Shown here piece after piece: positions 33,362 to 44,820 of a stretch of DNA of 64,000 nt. The translations under genes and the position numbers were made by a program. The notes below the pieces were generated by a model. That model ran no database searches and was not told the DNA's origin. It saw only the letters and a list, made by a program, of their open reading frames with translations. Source of the DNA: Cryptomeria japonica (Eukaryota > Streptophyta > Pinopsida > Cupressales > Cupressaceae); assembly GCF_030272615.1 (NCBI RefSeq), contig NC_081411.1, positions 838,108,136 to 838,172,135 of the forward strand. Reading direction: 5' to 3'. How positions within the stretch are numbered: the first letter of the stretch is position 1; each line of letters starts with the position of its first letter.

Positions 33362-36300
33362 CTAGTCAAAAATGGATTTATACTTTGTCTTTGCATTGGT
33401 AAGAGAGGTAGAGAGGGCATCCTTGACACTGTCCATGAGTGAATTCTAAGCTATAATGTCAGCTAATAGTGAAATTAGTCCATCTAAGGTGCTTCCCTCT
33501 TGTTGAGTGGATAGGGAGGTAGCCTTGTTGATCTGATCTTAGACGGATGAAAGATGAGGAATTAATAATGTTTGAAGAGTCATTATATCCATCCCGATCT
33601 TGTTCTCTTCATTCCTAGGTTCCAATTATTGAGCCATGAGCTGTTGTAGCTTGGTGTAGAAATTCTTAATAGAGTTTGGCTCATTGGTCAACTTATTTGA
33701 GAGATCGGTGATCTCTTTCTCAATCACTTCTGTTTTATTTTTGATATCCTTAATGAATAAAGAAAATGTATAGAGTTTCTGAAATAAATAAAGAATGTGC
33801 TTGAGTTGAGGGGACAACTCAGTAATAAACTTGACAAGTTTTACTTTGCCAATAGCAATAGCTTTCTATACCTCTTCAATCATTTTAGCGGTGAGCTCTT
33901 TATCCTTCAATTTTCTCAAATATTCGGATGCGTCTACTCCAGATGTCTCTATTTTTGTTAGGAGTTCATCCAGTTGAATATGGATGGCTGTATCTATTGT
34001 CACTATAGCTTCAGGTAGCATATCTGTTAATAGTGCTTTCACCTTCTAAAGTACTTTGTTTTTCTTTTGAATAGCCATTTGTTTTTCCTATTCTGCTTTG
34101 GCTTTCCCTTTTAGTTTGGATATGTCTACATTCGGCAACACTATTGGTTTTGACAAATCTAATTTGAAACTATGCTTTTTCATTTTCTCTTCTTTTGAGG
34201 TGGAGGCTTTCATCGGTTGAACTAATACAATGTCTTGGGAGGCTTGCTTACCCTCGGTAGGTAGCTCAGTAGAGGCAATACTCTTGTCAATTTCTTGAAC
34301 CGCTGATGTAGCCTTTCTTGTGTCCGCTAGTGCTTCTATGCTTGGGTTCTCAGTTGTAACATTTTTAGTGCTAGAAGGGGCTTCAGAGGTCTCTTCCTTG
34401 ATGGTCTAAGAAGTAGTTTCTCCTTCTATAGACTTCTGACCCTTTGTTCCTTATTCAGTATCTTGAGGGGCCTCGATTGAAATAGGCTGAGTGATCGGAG
34501 GATGGGGCTGAACTTCCTCCAAAACTGACTCATTGGATACCAGTTTGGCATATGAATTCCCTTCTATCATTTCCTATTCTTGTCCCTCGGTGTCCATGAT
34601 ATCCTCATCAATTTGTATAGTGTCAGTAGGGTCTTGCTCAGTGATATCAGGATCATGTTCGGTGACATCAATAGTTTCAACTTCAACTTGCTTACCATCA
34701 TTCTTGATTCGAAAGATTTCTTGCCATTTTTCCTTGGTCTCACTCTCTACATCCAAATAAAAACCATTCATCAATTTCAAGGCTCTTTGCTTGACTAGGA
34801 AGTTTGAGTGGTATTTTTTTAGATGTTCACTTATTTCATCTACCGACATGTCTGGAAAGAGATGTACCAGACTTCTTTCTCTCATCTTCTTTTCCGATTC
34901 CATGGCATATTTCCACCTATTATCAATATGCAAATACAATTCTTTTGGAAGAGAATTAGTTACTTCCAATGGGACCAATTGGAATTTCAGAAGTGTGCAG
35001 ATGACAACTTTTTCTATTTGTCTCTTTTCAGCATCAGATCTAGAGTCATATTTAACATATCTAAATGATCCAAATCCACCATATTGCTTCAGATTAACAC
35101 AAAAGTTATCAACACTATATACTTCTTCCTTTTTTCTCTTAACAATCTAAAATTTGCTTGCATCTTCAGATTCGATGTCACTAGACTCTTTAGTCAAAAT
35201 GAGTCTCTGAGTAGATTTCTTATAATTTTTTGTTACCTTTGGTGTGGTAACATTCTTTCATTTCTTACTCGGTGATGCTGCAGATGATCTTGTGTTTGGG
35301 CGCTTGACTGAAGGAGTCGGTGATACCTTTGATGTATCTTGTTTCTTCCTTTTCAGAACTTTCCCTTTTGGTAATTCGGTACTCAATGTTATAGCCGCCT
35401 CTTGAGCTTCAAATTCCTCCTCAGTGATGACTATAGTTCCCTTGATAGGTGTGGAGGAAGAACCTTCACCAAATTTCACTGTTAATGCCTTGATCATTTT
35501 TGTTGCTTTTCTTGTAGCCTTTGGTACTACAATGCTCATCTTAACTTTCTCTTTCACTTCTTCATATGTACTATATCTCAACTTAGTAGCATGCCTTGGT
35601 AATGTAAGAAAAGCATCTATCTACTATTGTGTGATTTCAAAATCAATCTCATAACCAAGAGGTAGCAAAGATTGAGTTCTCGGTTCCACAACATTAACAT
35701 AGCAGTAATCGGTGTCCTCTTCAAAGCATATGTCATCCTTGTATTTCTCTACTAACTGGGGTGGAATTCTATACCTATTATGCATCTTTTCCTAAAACTT
35801 GCTAAAGTAATCATCCATAATATCATTAAAATTATCACCTAGTCTTTTGATGAAGTCATTGATTTGATGGGTGATTGGTCGGTGTAGCTCCCAAACTACA
35901 TTACCGATTGATGGAAATAATTTCTCAAAACAGAAAAATATGCATACCAAAAGTGATCCAAACTTCAGTGTGTTAGCCGAGTTGGTCTTCTTCGACTTCC
36001 TTATGGTGTTTAGATTCTCAAACACGTTTTTCAACAATACTTCACATAGATCAATTTTCATTCCTTTCTTCACAATTTTATATGCTAAATCGACTACTGC
36101 ACAGGGTACACTATTTTCCCTTGCTGATTGAAAGAAACAATAGCCTATTACTCTAATGGCAAACTTTAGCTCTACATTTGTCACATTGTTTAGTTTCAAT
36201 CCTCTATAATCTGATTCAACTACGGTTAAAGTGATCAATTCCCTTTGTGATATCATTTTCTGAGCTTGGGCATGATCAAAGATAGGGTAATCGGTGATCA

Positions 36301-36700
36301 AATGAATGATTTCCTTAGTGATTTTAAATGGTTTCTCTTCTAACCACATGAAATAATCATGAACTCTGCTTAGAACAAACTTGACCCATTGGGGTTTGAA
36401 TACACAAGGATAGGATAGGGCTTTGGTCAATCCCTTGATTTTGATGTGTTCATACTTGCTATCCAATTTCCCATCGGTACACAATTCATCATATGTGTCC
36501 TTGACTTCAACATGACCTAGTTCCTCAACACGACACTTAGTGAAGAATCTGACATCCTCAACTAGTAAAACCTTATCGAGAATGAGTGAAAATGTAGTTT
36601 TATCATCCGATTTAGATGCTACTTTGGGAGTTAGAAAATATTTCAGTGAGGGTTTTTCAATGTTCTCAACAACAACAGGCTTCTGGATCTTAGGTGCCAT
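33362..36700 (-). pseudogene. N2 right-unit ORF2: 1,112-codon protein of unknown family, PMD-like N-terminus
   Basis: From ATG 36700 (MAPKIQKPVVVENIEKP) one frame runs without any frameshift to TAG 33362, interrupted only by about 13 single stops. Order: box CRVEELGHVEVKDTYDEL (res. ~70-90); PMD-like helical region with FKITKEIIHLITDYP (~145) and LKFGSLLVCIFFCFEK (~255); acidic EEDTDYCYVN; basic linker VKRPNTRSSAASPSKK, nuclear-signal-like (~475); LPKELYLHIDNRWKYAM block (~580); acidic Asp/Glu/Thr/Ile segment (~680); Lys-rich region and C-terminal coiled-coil-like helices (VIEKEITDLSNKL). No catalytic motif recognised. Two further copies (left unit, N1) keep the same plan, so it was a real protein. 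Nuclear role is inference. Confidence 0.72.
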
Positions 36701-37274
36701 TGCAAATTTCAGATAATCACTTAACAAAAGATCTTTAGGGTTTGAAGACTTTCAAACACCAAACAAATATAAAATAGATAATCACAACTGATATTTCCTG
36801 GTAGCTAGCTCTTAGAAATGCTTGAGATCGATGTGTAAATACCTTGAAATTTGCTCAGGAGGTGGTTTCATCGCCTTTGAATTGCTTTGCTCTACTTTCT
36901 TGAAAACTTGGTAAGTGTAAAACGACCGCATAAAAGCTTTAAGTACACAATATACCTTATCCAGCTTCATGCAGTTAGGTCAAAAGACATTAAATGCACT
37001 TGGTACCACTTCCTTTTTATGCTTTTAGCGAGTAGCCAGACTTCTTGTATTTATCGACTAGACAGGCTTCCAAAAGACTTGATAAATTTTTAATTTCCCA
37101 ATGCATCTTTAGCTATGCAGATTTTGAATTAAATGAATGATAAAATAGGAACTATTAAGATTTAACCTTTGAGAGAATGCAATCCCTTCATACCTTTACC
37201 GATTAATTTGGAATAGGTGCACCTAACTCGATAGGTAAGGTGCTTCCTTCATTCGACACAATTTCCTTCTTTTT
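36701..37274 (-). other. N2 spacer between ORF1 and ORF2
   Basis: About 570 bases, AT-rich, no frame. How ORF2 would be translated (separate or spliced RNA, internal initiation) is not visible. A matching spacer occurs at 29911-30485. Confidence 0.5.
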
Positions 37275-38555
37275 CTAAATCATTTGTAATTTGCCTTTCA
37301 TTTCTTCAATTTTTTCACTAGGTTGATCTCTGCAATCTCTAGCTAAGTGTCCAACTTTGTGACAATGAAAACATACCATACCAGGATTTCTCCATGATCT
37401 TCGATTGTTCATTCCAAACCTTATAAAGCAGTTGGCACTTATATGTCCATATCTTCCACAACATTCACACCATATCCTTATATTGTAATCCCATGGTACT
37501 GTAGAATACTATTGGTAAGGATCTGTGTGAGTTCGGTAACCTCTAGCATTTGCTCGGTGTGCAGACCACATATAGTTCTTTTGCTTAAACCAACACTTCT
37601 CAGTACTATGTCCATATCTATTAAATTTTTTACAAAATCCTTTGAATTTTGCCTTCTGATAGTTGTCAACAGACTTTTTCCTACATTGGTTAGATGTGTG
37701 ACCATATTTATTGCAATTGTAACAATAACCATTAGACGTAATGACATTCGGTTGCTTACCTTTTCTGATTTGGCACAAGTTGGTAGTATGACCTTGATTT
37801 CCATAGTAGTTGCAAATAGGTTTCTTTCCTTTGATCTTCTTCTTGTTTCCAGCTTGCTTTGATGATTCTCCTCTCTTGGTAGTGTGGATTCCCTTCTCGA
37901 TAGAGTCTTTTCCTTTGTAACTAAGTCCTGCATCTTTGTTGGGTCTTCTTGTATTCAGTTGCTCATCCAACATATTTGATGCTTCATAGCTCTTCTTCAG
38001 TGTTTATTTGGATTTCTTCTCTATTTCAAGTTCATCAGTCAACCTTGATACTTCAAGTTTCAATGCTTGATTCTCATCATCTTTTAGATTTGCTTCATGA
38101 TGTGCATAACCCAATTTATCTGACACATTATTGTGAATTCGAGTCAACCTTGTGATTTCATCATTCTTTTCACATACTAATGCTTCATGCTATTTTTTTT
38201 CTCTTTCTAGATCTCTTACTTTATCCTTAGTTGTCCTCAATGCATCAAGATTTTAAGTCATCTGTGTGCTGAAATGTTCATGTCCTCTTTTCATTGCTTT
38301 TAGCTGATCAGTGAGTGCTTTGTTCTTTTCTTTCAATTCTCCAATCATCTCTTTAGTCTCTTTAGATATACTATTCTTAGATGATCTCTTAATCTGTTCC
38401 ACCAGTTCTTGAGAGTCCTCCAAATCATCAGACAATCTTCTTCTAACTTTCAATGATTTTTGCATTTGTCTTTGCATGTCTGCAATCACTTCATTAGCAT
38501 GATCCAACTCTTCTTGCAAATACACAATTCTCCAAGAATGTTTATAGCCTTCCAT
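37275..38555 (-). pseudogene. N2 right-unit ORF1: 426-codon coiled coil plus five CCHC knuckles
   Basis: ATG 38555 (MEGYKHSWRIVYLQEELDHA) to TAG 37275, one frame with four internal stops and no frameshift. Residues 1-190 are Glu/Lys/Leu/Asp-rich with heptad character; then a Lys-rich linker (GNKKKIKGKK). Knuckles at about 248 (CNYYGNQGHTTNLC, one Cys to Tyr), 278 (CYNCNKYGHTSNQC), 308 (CKKFNRYGHSTEKC, degenerate), 362 (CECCGRYGHISANC) and 388 (CFHCHKVGHLARDC). It sits right after the PBS, so it takes the place of gag, but five knuckles are far more than the one or two usual in plant LTR elements. Likely RNA or single-strand nucleic-acid binding. Confidence 0.78.
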
Positions 38556-38603
38556 TTATAAGATATTTTTCTTTAGGTTGTTAAACCCTTTTCCAAGATT
38601 CAA

Positions 38604-38615
38604 GCTCTGATACCA
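38604..38615 (-). promoter_or_regulatory. N2 right-unit PBS, initiator tRNA-Met type
   Basis: Minus strand TGGTATCAGAGC, exact consensus, two bases from the LTR. Confidence 0.88.
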
Positions 38616-38617
38616 AT

Positions 38618-39812
38618 TGTTAGGCCCAATATGGAAATCTAATGTACTGAGAGGGGAGGGCTGAATCAGTACTTCAAATCATTTCTTTAACAATATCTTC
38701 ACTGCTATGCATAAACCAAAAACTGTTGTAACATAACATTAAGCTAAAACAAATAGATAACAATTATACATGATTCACTCCATAACACATATATTTTGTT
38801 ACATAGAAACTCTTGGTTAGAGAGAAAAACTATGGTGCGGATGGCACCCACAACTTCACTACTGCAATAATAAAGGTTGCTCAGTTAGAGCTACATGTTC
38901 AGCTATTTCTGATAGCTCACCCTATTAGGAATATCAAGATCATTAGATCTACCTTTCTAAAGGATTTTACAACACTTATTCTAAATGTTGCACCTAGTTA
39001 AAGGCTTTACAATTTATAGACTTTGTTAGAGTCTTTTGCCCTATTAAAGGTTTGTCTTACAACTTCAAAATATTACAATAAAATCTTTACAAATATTTGC
39101 AACTTTACATCTGGAATGTTATAGCAGATTCTTTGTTCTCAAAATGAGATTACCTTGCTTATAGCATACCTCGGTAACCCATAGAGTAACTCGGTAAACC
39201 CTTCTGTTTACTTTGTTCCTTGACTATTCTCTGAAATCCTTCTTGGTGACCTCTGTGTCTCTGATAGTCACAATAATCAGTGCTTTCCCATGATTTTTAT
39301 TTTCACATATGTCTTTCTTCACACTCATCCACACATACCTCTATATCTCTATCTGATCCCAATCCATGCTGTATAAATAGATCTCTTATGTCAGTGATCT
39401 AGTTCATTCCTTCAATCTTACAAACATTATTTTTTGAATAAATAACCATAAAAAATATTTCATTGGATAGATGACCTCAAAATCATACACAATCTAGAAG
39501 TGCAATTTCCAATGTGATAATGGTTCTTTGTTCCTCGATCTTGTAACATGTTTCCACCTATGTGTCTAGGTTCAATGAATCTGGTAACACATTTCACTCG
39601 ATGTATATCAACTCAGTGTATCATTTATTCTTCTCGGTAGGCATAGAGTGTTACTCGGTAGATAGCTCGGTGTATACTGGGCTCTGTGACTACTTTCTTC
39701 TATAACCAACTGCTCTGTGGTTACCAACTGAATGTTTCAGTAGTAGTAACTGACTAGAGTATATAGAATGACTTTGGACATAAAACTAATGGCATCTTAA
39801 TAAGTAGTAACA
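38618..39812 (-). repeat. N2 LTR3
   Basis: TGTTAGGCCC to AGTAGTAACA, 1195 bp; differs from LTR2 at scattered positions (for example GTACTGAGAGGGGAGGGC for GTACCAAGAGGGAAGGGG). Followed by TTAAC duplication. Confidence 0.9.
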
Positions 39813-39817
39813 TTAAC

Positions 39818-41189
39818 CATTACTATGCATTCATTTAGTTTTAGTTACCAATCATCATTTATCGTTGCATGCATCTATTTATCTATCCATTAGTTAAGTG
39901 AGTTCATTTATGAATTTAGTATATTTTTATACTCATTCAATTCCTTTCATTTAGGATTCATTACCAACATGCATTCATTGTACTTTTTAATTGCATTAAG
40001 GTGTAGTTATTCGTGAGTTGCATTAGCATTTCACTTCATCCTATTTTCTGACATTTAGAAGCATAATAAAATCATTTGTCTCAAACATTGGTTCATACAT
40101 TATCCATATGCATTCATTTAGAAATCATTATTTAAACATTTGTACTTTACATTTGTTTATCCATATTTCACTCATCTAACAGACATCTAGATGCATAAAA
40201 TCATTCATTTTAGCACATTATATCATAAACATCATTATACATCATTATCTCATTATCTCATCAAAACATTAAAAAACCAAAGTACCATCATAATCATCAT
40301 TTTATTATGCATACATAATCATCATGGCATTACATCACCAAATGCACACATACATAAACCGGCATATACATATTAGCATCACATTCATAAAAACATGCAT
40401 ATAGGAATCATCTCATAAACACATACATATAGCAAGTACAACTAGTCATCTAAGCATAAAATCATAAAATCATCATCTTGCATAAGCATCCATACATGTC
40501 ATCAAAATGTATATCAACACAAAATATAGGATCTCCTCATATATCATATCATATCACCACAAATATACATGTATCAGAGTATAATGATGTCCAAAATATC
40601 GGCTACCAAGAGCCATCCAAGGTACAGTCCAAATGATAAAATATATGCATACAAAATGCTCTCTCAGATGCCACTCTGACCAAATGTTGCACCACCATCA
40701 CCACCTGATCTATCTCTCCATGGAAGACCAATCACACCACCACTACTTTGCATCCTTTGAGACTGCTCTGATCTCTCCCGTCGCATCTGTGAATAGCTAA
40801 GTACTCACTGACTAGCTGGCACTGCCTGCTCATAGAAACCCGCCAATAATCTATCTCCTCCTGTTCTCATCGCATCTCCCTCATCGCATCCCCAGTAGGA
40901 CCCTGTTCTCCTACTCCTGCTCCCACCCGTACTCTCTCCTGCAACATCGCAAATCTCTCCACGACCTCATCCCTCTCCCACAACACCACAATCAGCTCTG
41001 ACTCTTGAGAAAACAACTGAACATCTCTAGCTACTACCTCACGAGTTTGTAAATATCCTATCGTATAATATCGTAGATCTCCACCTATAGCTCCCTCCCC
41101 CATATCCATAGGTGCCTCCCCAGTGGCTCCCTCTCTAGTGGCTCCCTCCTTTGTATCCATAGGTGCCTATTCCTCACCTGGATCCCTAC
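39818..41189. other. Tat post-pol spacer, right part
   Basis: First 750 bases are CAT/CATT-rich simple sequence with TA repeats. From 40660 the minus strand has frames (Glu/Arg-rich, for example VVERFAMLQERVRVGAGVGE) that may be the far 3' end of the antisense PMD gene, in other frames. Confidence 0.4.
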
Positions 41190-42551
41190 CACCTAATCTC
41201 ATGCCTCCCTGCATCAAAGGTCCCTGAGATAGCCGCAATGGCTGCCCACCTCTCCCTCTCCACTGTAATCGACCACCACCCCCACCTCCACCTTTGAATC
41301 CACCACCTCCTCCAAACCCACCACCCCCTCCTCCTCCTCATCCATACCCACCACCACCATCCCCTCTTCGCTATACACCTACTACTCCATGACCTCCTCT
41401 CCTCCTCCATCTCCATCCCCTCTCCTCCTCAAAATCTGAAATCGGCTCTACCAGATTTGATATCCATAGAATCGGATGTGCTGTAATATACTGCGTATAC
41501 TCTTCTGACACCCCAACATCCACCATCCCTGACCTCATATGCCTTGGTCTTTCCTATAGTGTGCAAAACTCTACCAATGCCTGATCATACGGTAACACTG
41601 GTCCCCATAAGTACCTCTCTCATACTACCCGTGCATACTCTCCCAAACCACTAGGAAATCCCTGCCACACAATTGTCTCTCCACATTGTAGGTTGTCCTA
41701 CCAATGAGGTACCACATCATGAACACATATGGCAATGCCTCTACATCATCCTCCCACGACTCACACTCAATATACAGCCTCCAAATCACTATATCCAAGT
41801 CATCCAGTGCCCGCTCCCACCACTCTAACTTCCCTAGGTGGGGTTGACTCATCATCCCTCCATACATGTATACATAGGGCTGATCCAGTGCTCAGAATCT
41901 CATACTAACTATTTGAGTATCTAGTAGATGCTCCCATGCCCAGATATGCAGTAGTGTGATACCAACTCCTAATGAGCCCATCCCTCAATATGCTACCTCA
42001 TGTAGCTCCTAATATAAGTGCGATAGCATGCACGGTCCCCATGCAAATTGAGTCCCCTCTGTCATCATCTGCTCAATCACCTGCCCCCAACCAACAGCAA
42101 GTCCATGCGATCCTCGATCTAGACATAGCAGTCCCACAACAATCCCAGATAGCACTGTTGGTAATGGCTCATACAAAGCTTCTATGTCCTCCCAAGCTAT
42201 CGACCCATCATCTATATACACATCCTCCTCAAAAAACTATTGTATAGCTGCTATCCCCCAAGATCGGTCATATGACACTAGCTCTCCTCAAATGGGAATG
42301 TGCAGGATGTGCCATACATCCTCTAGTGTAACTGTCATCTCCCTCTGTGCTAAGTGAAACGTACATGTCTTACTATGCCATCGCTCTGTCAATGCTGTAA
42401 TCAAACCATGATTCATCCGAATCATGGGCATATACATCACATTGTATAGGTCTGTCGGTACAATATAATCCACCTCAGCCTCTATCAACCGATCGTGCAA
42501 CACCTGTGTGGCGAGATGCCTCTTGCGCAACTGTAAGATGCGAAGATCCTC

Positions 42552-43195
42552 CTACACAAGTGCATCAACCATCATCATCAGTCATTTTGTTTCAAACTTT
42601 ATTAAGTTTAAACCTAGACTATCAACATATACTTTGATCAATTATCTTCAGGTCTCAATAGGTAATCAATCATGGCACACCTAGACTTCAACAGGCATTT
42701 ATCCCAATTACCAAAGTCTCATCAAGGCTGCTATGGTTCAAAACAACTCTCACCTCATCTCTTCATCCATCCATCATTGGCATCAGGAGATTTTTTGTTC
42801 AAACACACTGGGGCATCTATTTTCCTACACAAAAGCACTATCTTACACACAACAACGCTAATATCCTAACAAAAGTGCTCAATCAACTAGGCAATAGCAC
42901 TCAAACAACAATAGCGCTATATTGACTATACAATAGTGCTACCTCACCACAATAGCGCTCAATCAACCACCCCATAGCGCTAAACAAACTGAAGTGCTAA
43001 AACAACTATGCAATAGCGCTAACCTTTACAAAAGTGCTAAAACAACTACGCAATAGCACCATAGCGGCACAATAGCACTAATTAAGTTGACAATAGTGCC
43101 AAAACACAATTTTAGCACTATTGTGTCGACTCAACTTAGACTCAGCAAAAAACATATAAAAAATAGATAAAAATTAAAAATTCAAATTCACATAC
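42552..43195 (-). other. Intron of the antisense PMD gene, carrying the 3' motif array
   Basis: Predicted 644-base intron (donor GTATGT, acceptor TTGTGTAG) that contains the AATAGCGCT array at 42829-43131. Splice sites are predicted only from consensus and phase. Confidence 0.55.
42829..43131 (+). repeat. ACAATAGCRCT motif array (3' copy, inverted relative to 13125-13395)
   Basis: About 14 units of CAATAGCGCT, CAATAGCACT or AAAAGTGCT at 20-30-base spacing. Most of it is repeated at 44451-44681 and 46001-46231 because it lies inside the 1550-bp tandem unit. ACAATTTTAGCACTATTGT near 43114 is a local inverted repeat. Confidence 0.65.
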
Positions 43196-43367
43196 CGCTG
43201 GTCCGTAGTCGTCTAGCCGCTGGAATTGACGAACTCGCCCTAATCGGTGCTCTACTATGGGAACCGACATCCTGACTGTTGCTTGCTCCTCCAAACAATC
43301 ACTCTCAGAGCTCAAATTTAACTATGGACGTGATTGCAAATGAGCTTGTTTTCACCCCTTCCTCCCC

Positions 43368-43374
43368 ATATAAA
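43368..43374. promoter_or_regulatory. TATA-like box upstream of antisense PMD exon 1
   Basis: ATATAAA on plus (TTTATAT on minus), about 100 bases upstream of the antisense ATG. The match is better on plus, so its orientation is uncertain. Repeated at 44918 and 46468. Confidence 0.35.
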
Positions 43375-43669
43375 CCCTTCACTGTAACCCTAATTTTCCC
43401 CCGCTCACCGCTGTGGTCCCCATGAACTTCCTGAACCTCCCATTTTTTCATTTTATCTCCGATTTCTTCTATTTTTTACCAGTATTGCTAACTTCTTCTC
43501 TTCTATCACCCTGCCAATTTTCATTCTTTTTCGAGAGATCGGCTAATTTTTAAAAAATTTCGGCCCATCTCTCGAGGGGGCATACCACCCATTAAATTAA
43601 TATTTTATGGGGCATTTCTTCACACCTATGTTTCTTTCTTTCAAACAACGCGATAAATTGCACCATCTC

Positions 43670-43682
43670 AAAGAGGGGAAAA
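43670..43682 (+). promoter_or_regulatory. Tat polypurine tract (copies at 45220 and 46770)
   Basis: AAAGAGGGGAAAA directly before TGTAGTCCC. Present in all three tandem units; only the third precedes a complete LTR. Confidence 0.8.
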
Positions 43683-44745
43683 TGTAGTCCCATAAATCTA
43701 TCCATTTTAATTAAATGAATATTTCATATTTATTTGATTAAAAATCCACTAGCCATCGGTTAATTAAATTAATATTTAATTAATTCATCTTCAAACATTC
43801 TCCTATTAATTAAATAAATTATTCAATTTATTTTAAATTAATTAATTCAACCAAATTCACACTTAATTAGATGAATAAATACTATTTATTTAATTTAATC
43901 CTCTTTCCTCTTTTAAATAAATTAAATAAAACATTTATTTAAATCATTATTCCCTCCCACTTGCATTTTCCTACAAATGCAAGTTGCAACCACAAGTTGA
44001 AATAAATTAATTTTATTTTAATTAAAATCATATTCTCCCTCACCCACCAAATCCACTTGCACTCCTAAACCCCCTTCTAGATTCTTCTAACCCCTTCCTA
44101 ATTAGCCCAATCCATCCCCTAATTATTGTCACATTCCTAAGCAACTTGGAGTCACTTCTCAAAGACTTCAAAGTCTTTGAAAAGACTTAAATGCTTGGTG
44201 TGTTCAACAATTTAACCTCTAAAAGTCTTCTAAACCACTTATGGCTCTTACATGACTATTTATGGTTAACCCCTAACTCAACCTTGATGTGACTCATGTC
44301 TCCTCAAGCATTTATTGCTTTGACCATGGTTATCCCTTTTACCTTTGCACAAGAGTTTATCCATTGGATAAAATCATTATTCTTTGGATAATGAATTTAT
44401 TTACTCAGCCCAACCTTGACCTTAACTCCCAAATTAACCTTCAAGTCATGTCAAACAACAATAGCGCTATATTGACTATACAATAGTGCTACCTCACCAC
44501 AATAGCGCTCAATCAACCACCCCATAGCGCTAAACAAACTGAAGTGCTAAAACAACTATGCAATAGCGCTAACCTTTACAAAAGTGCTAAAACAACTACG
44601 CAATAGCACCATAGCGGCACAATAGCACTAATTAAGTTGACAATAGTGCCAAAACACAATTTTAGCACTATTGTGTCGACTCAACTTAGACTCAGCAAAA
44701 AACATATAAAAAATAGATAAAAATTAAAAATTCAAATTCACATAC

Positions 44746-44820
44746 CGCTGGTCCGTAGTCGTCTAGCCGCTGGAATTGACGAACTCGCCCTAATCGGTGC
44801 TCTACTATGGGAACCGACAT
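44746..44820 (-). pseudogene. Second copy of antisense PMD exon 1 (third copy 46296-46370)
   Basis: Same 25 codons and GTATGT donor as 43196-43270, created by the tandem triplication. Each could be an alternative first exon, but a transcript from here would have to read through partial LTR sequence. Confidence 0.6.

Larger units (their letters stand above)
24786..39812 (-). mobile_element. N2: tandem complex LTR-internal-LTR-internal-LTR of a pol-less LTR retrotransposon
   Basis: Three LTRs (24786-25799 truncated; 31825-33020; 38618-39812) flank two related internal regions. The right-hand unit (31825-39812, 7988 bp) is complete: PBS, ORF1, ORF2, polypurine tract, and nothing else. No RT, RNase H, integrase or protease motif occurs on either strand of its 5.6-kb internal region. 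The left-hand unit lost part of its left LTR and the 3' third of ORF2, with a copia fragment in their place. Orientation minus follows from PBS, ORFs and polypurine tract. Such complexes usually arise by unequal recombination between LTRs; the internal copies already differ at many positions. Confidence 0.88.
41190..43270 (-). pseudogene. Antisense plant-mobile-domain (PMD) gene of the Tat element, two exons
   Basis: Exon 1 is 43270-43196 (MSVPIVEHRLGRVRQFQRLD then DYGPA, 25 codons), ending CCAGCG before GTATGT, a good donor. Exon 2 starts at 42551 after TTGTGTAG; joining keeps the frame (EDLRILQLRKRHLATQVLHD). Exon 2 carries the PMD signature: LITALTERWHSKTCTFHLA and EMTVTLEDVWHILHIPI at about 42420-42290. 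Further blocks in the same frame lie at 42221-42009 (SGIVVGLLCLDRGSHG) and 41867-41625 (WWERALDDLDIVIWRLYIE), then an acidic Glu/Val/Gly tail. Stops at 42288, 42239 and others; the first is readable as CGA-to-TGA. PMD is the domain of the host MAIN/MAIL1 nuclear proteins that act in silencing. Here it is element-borne. Confidence 0.78.

Noticed and set aside
41186-41416. Trp/Arg-rich protein on minus
   Set aside because: Out of frame with the PMD exon; it is a shadow of the acidic Glu/Val/Gly tail in the PMD frame.
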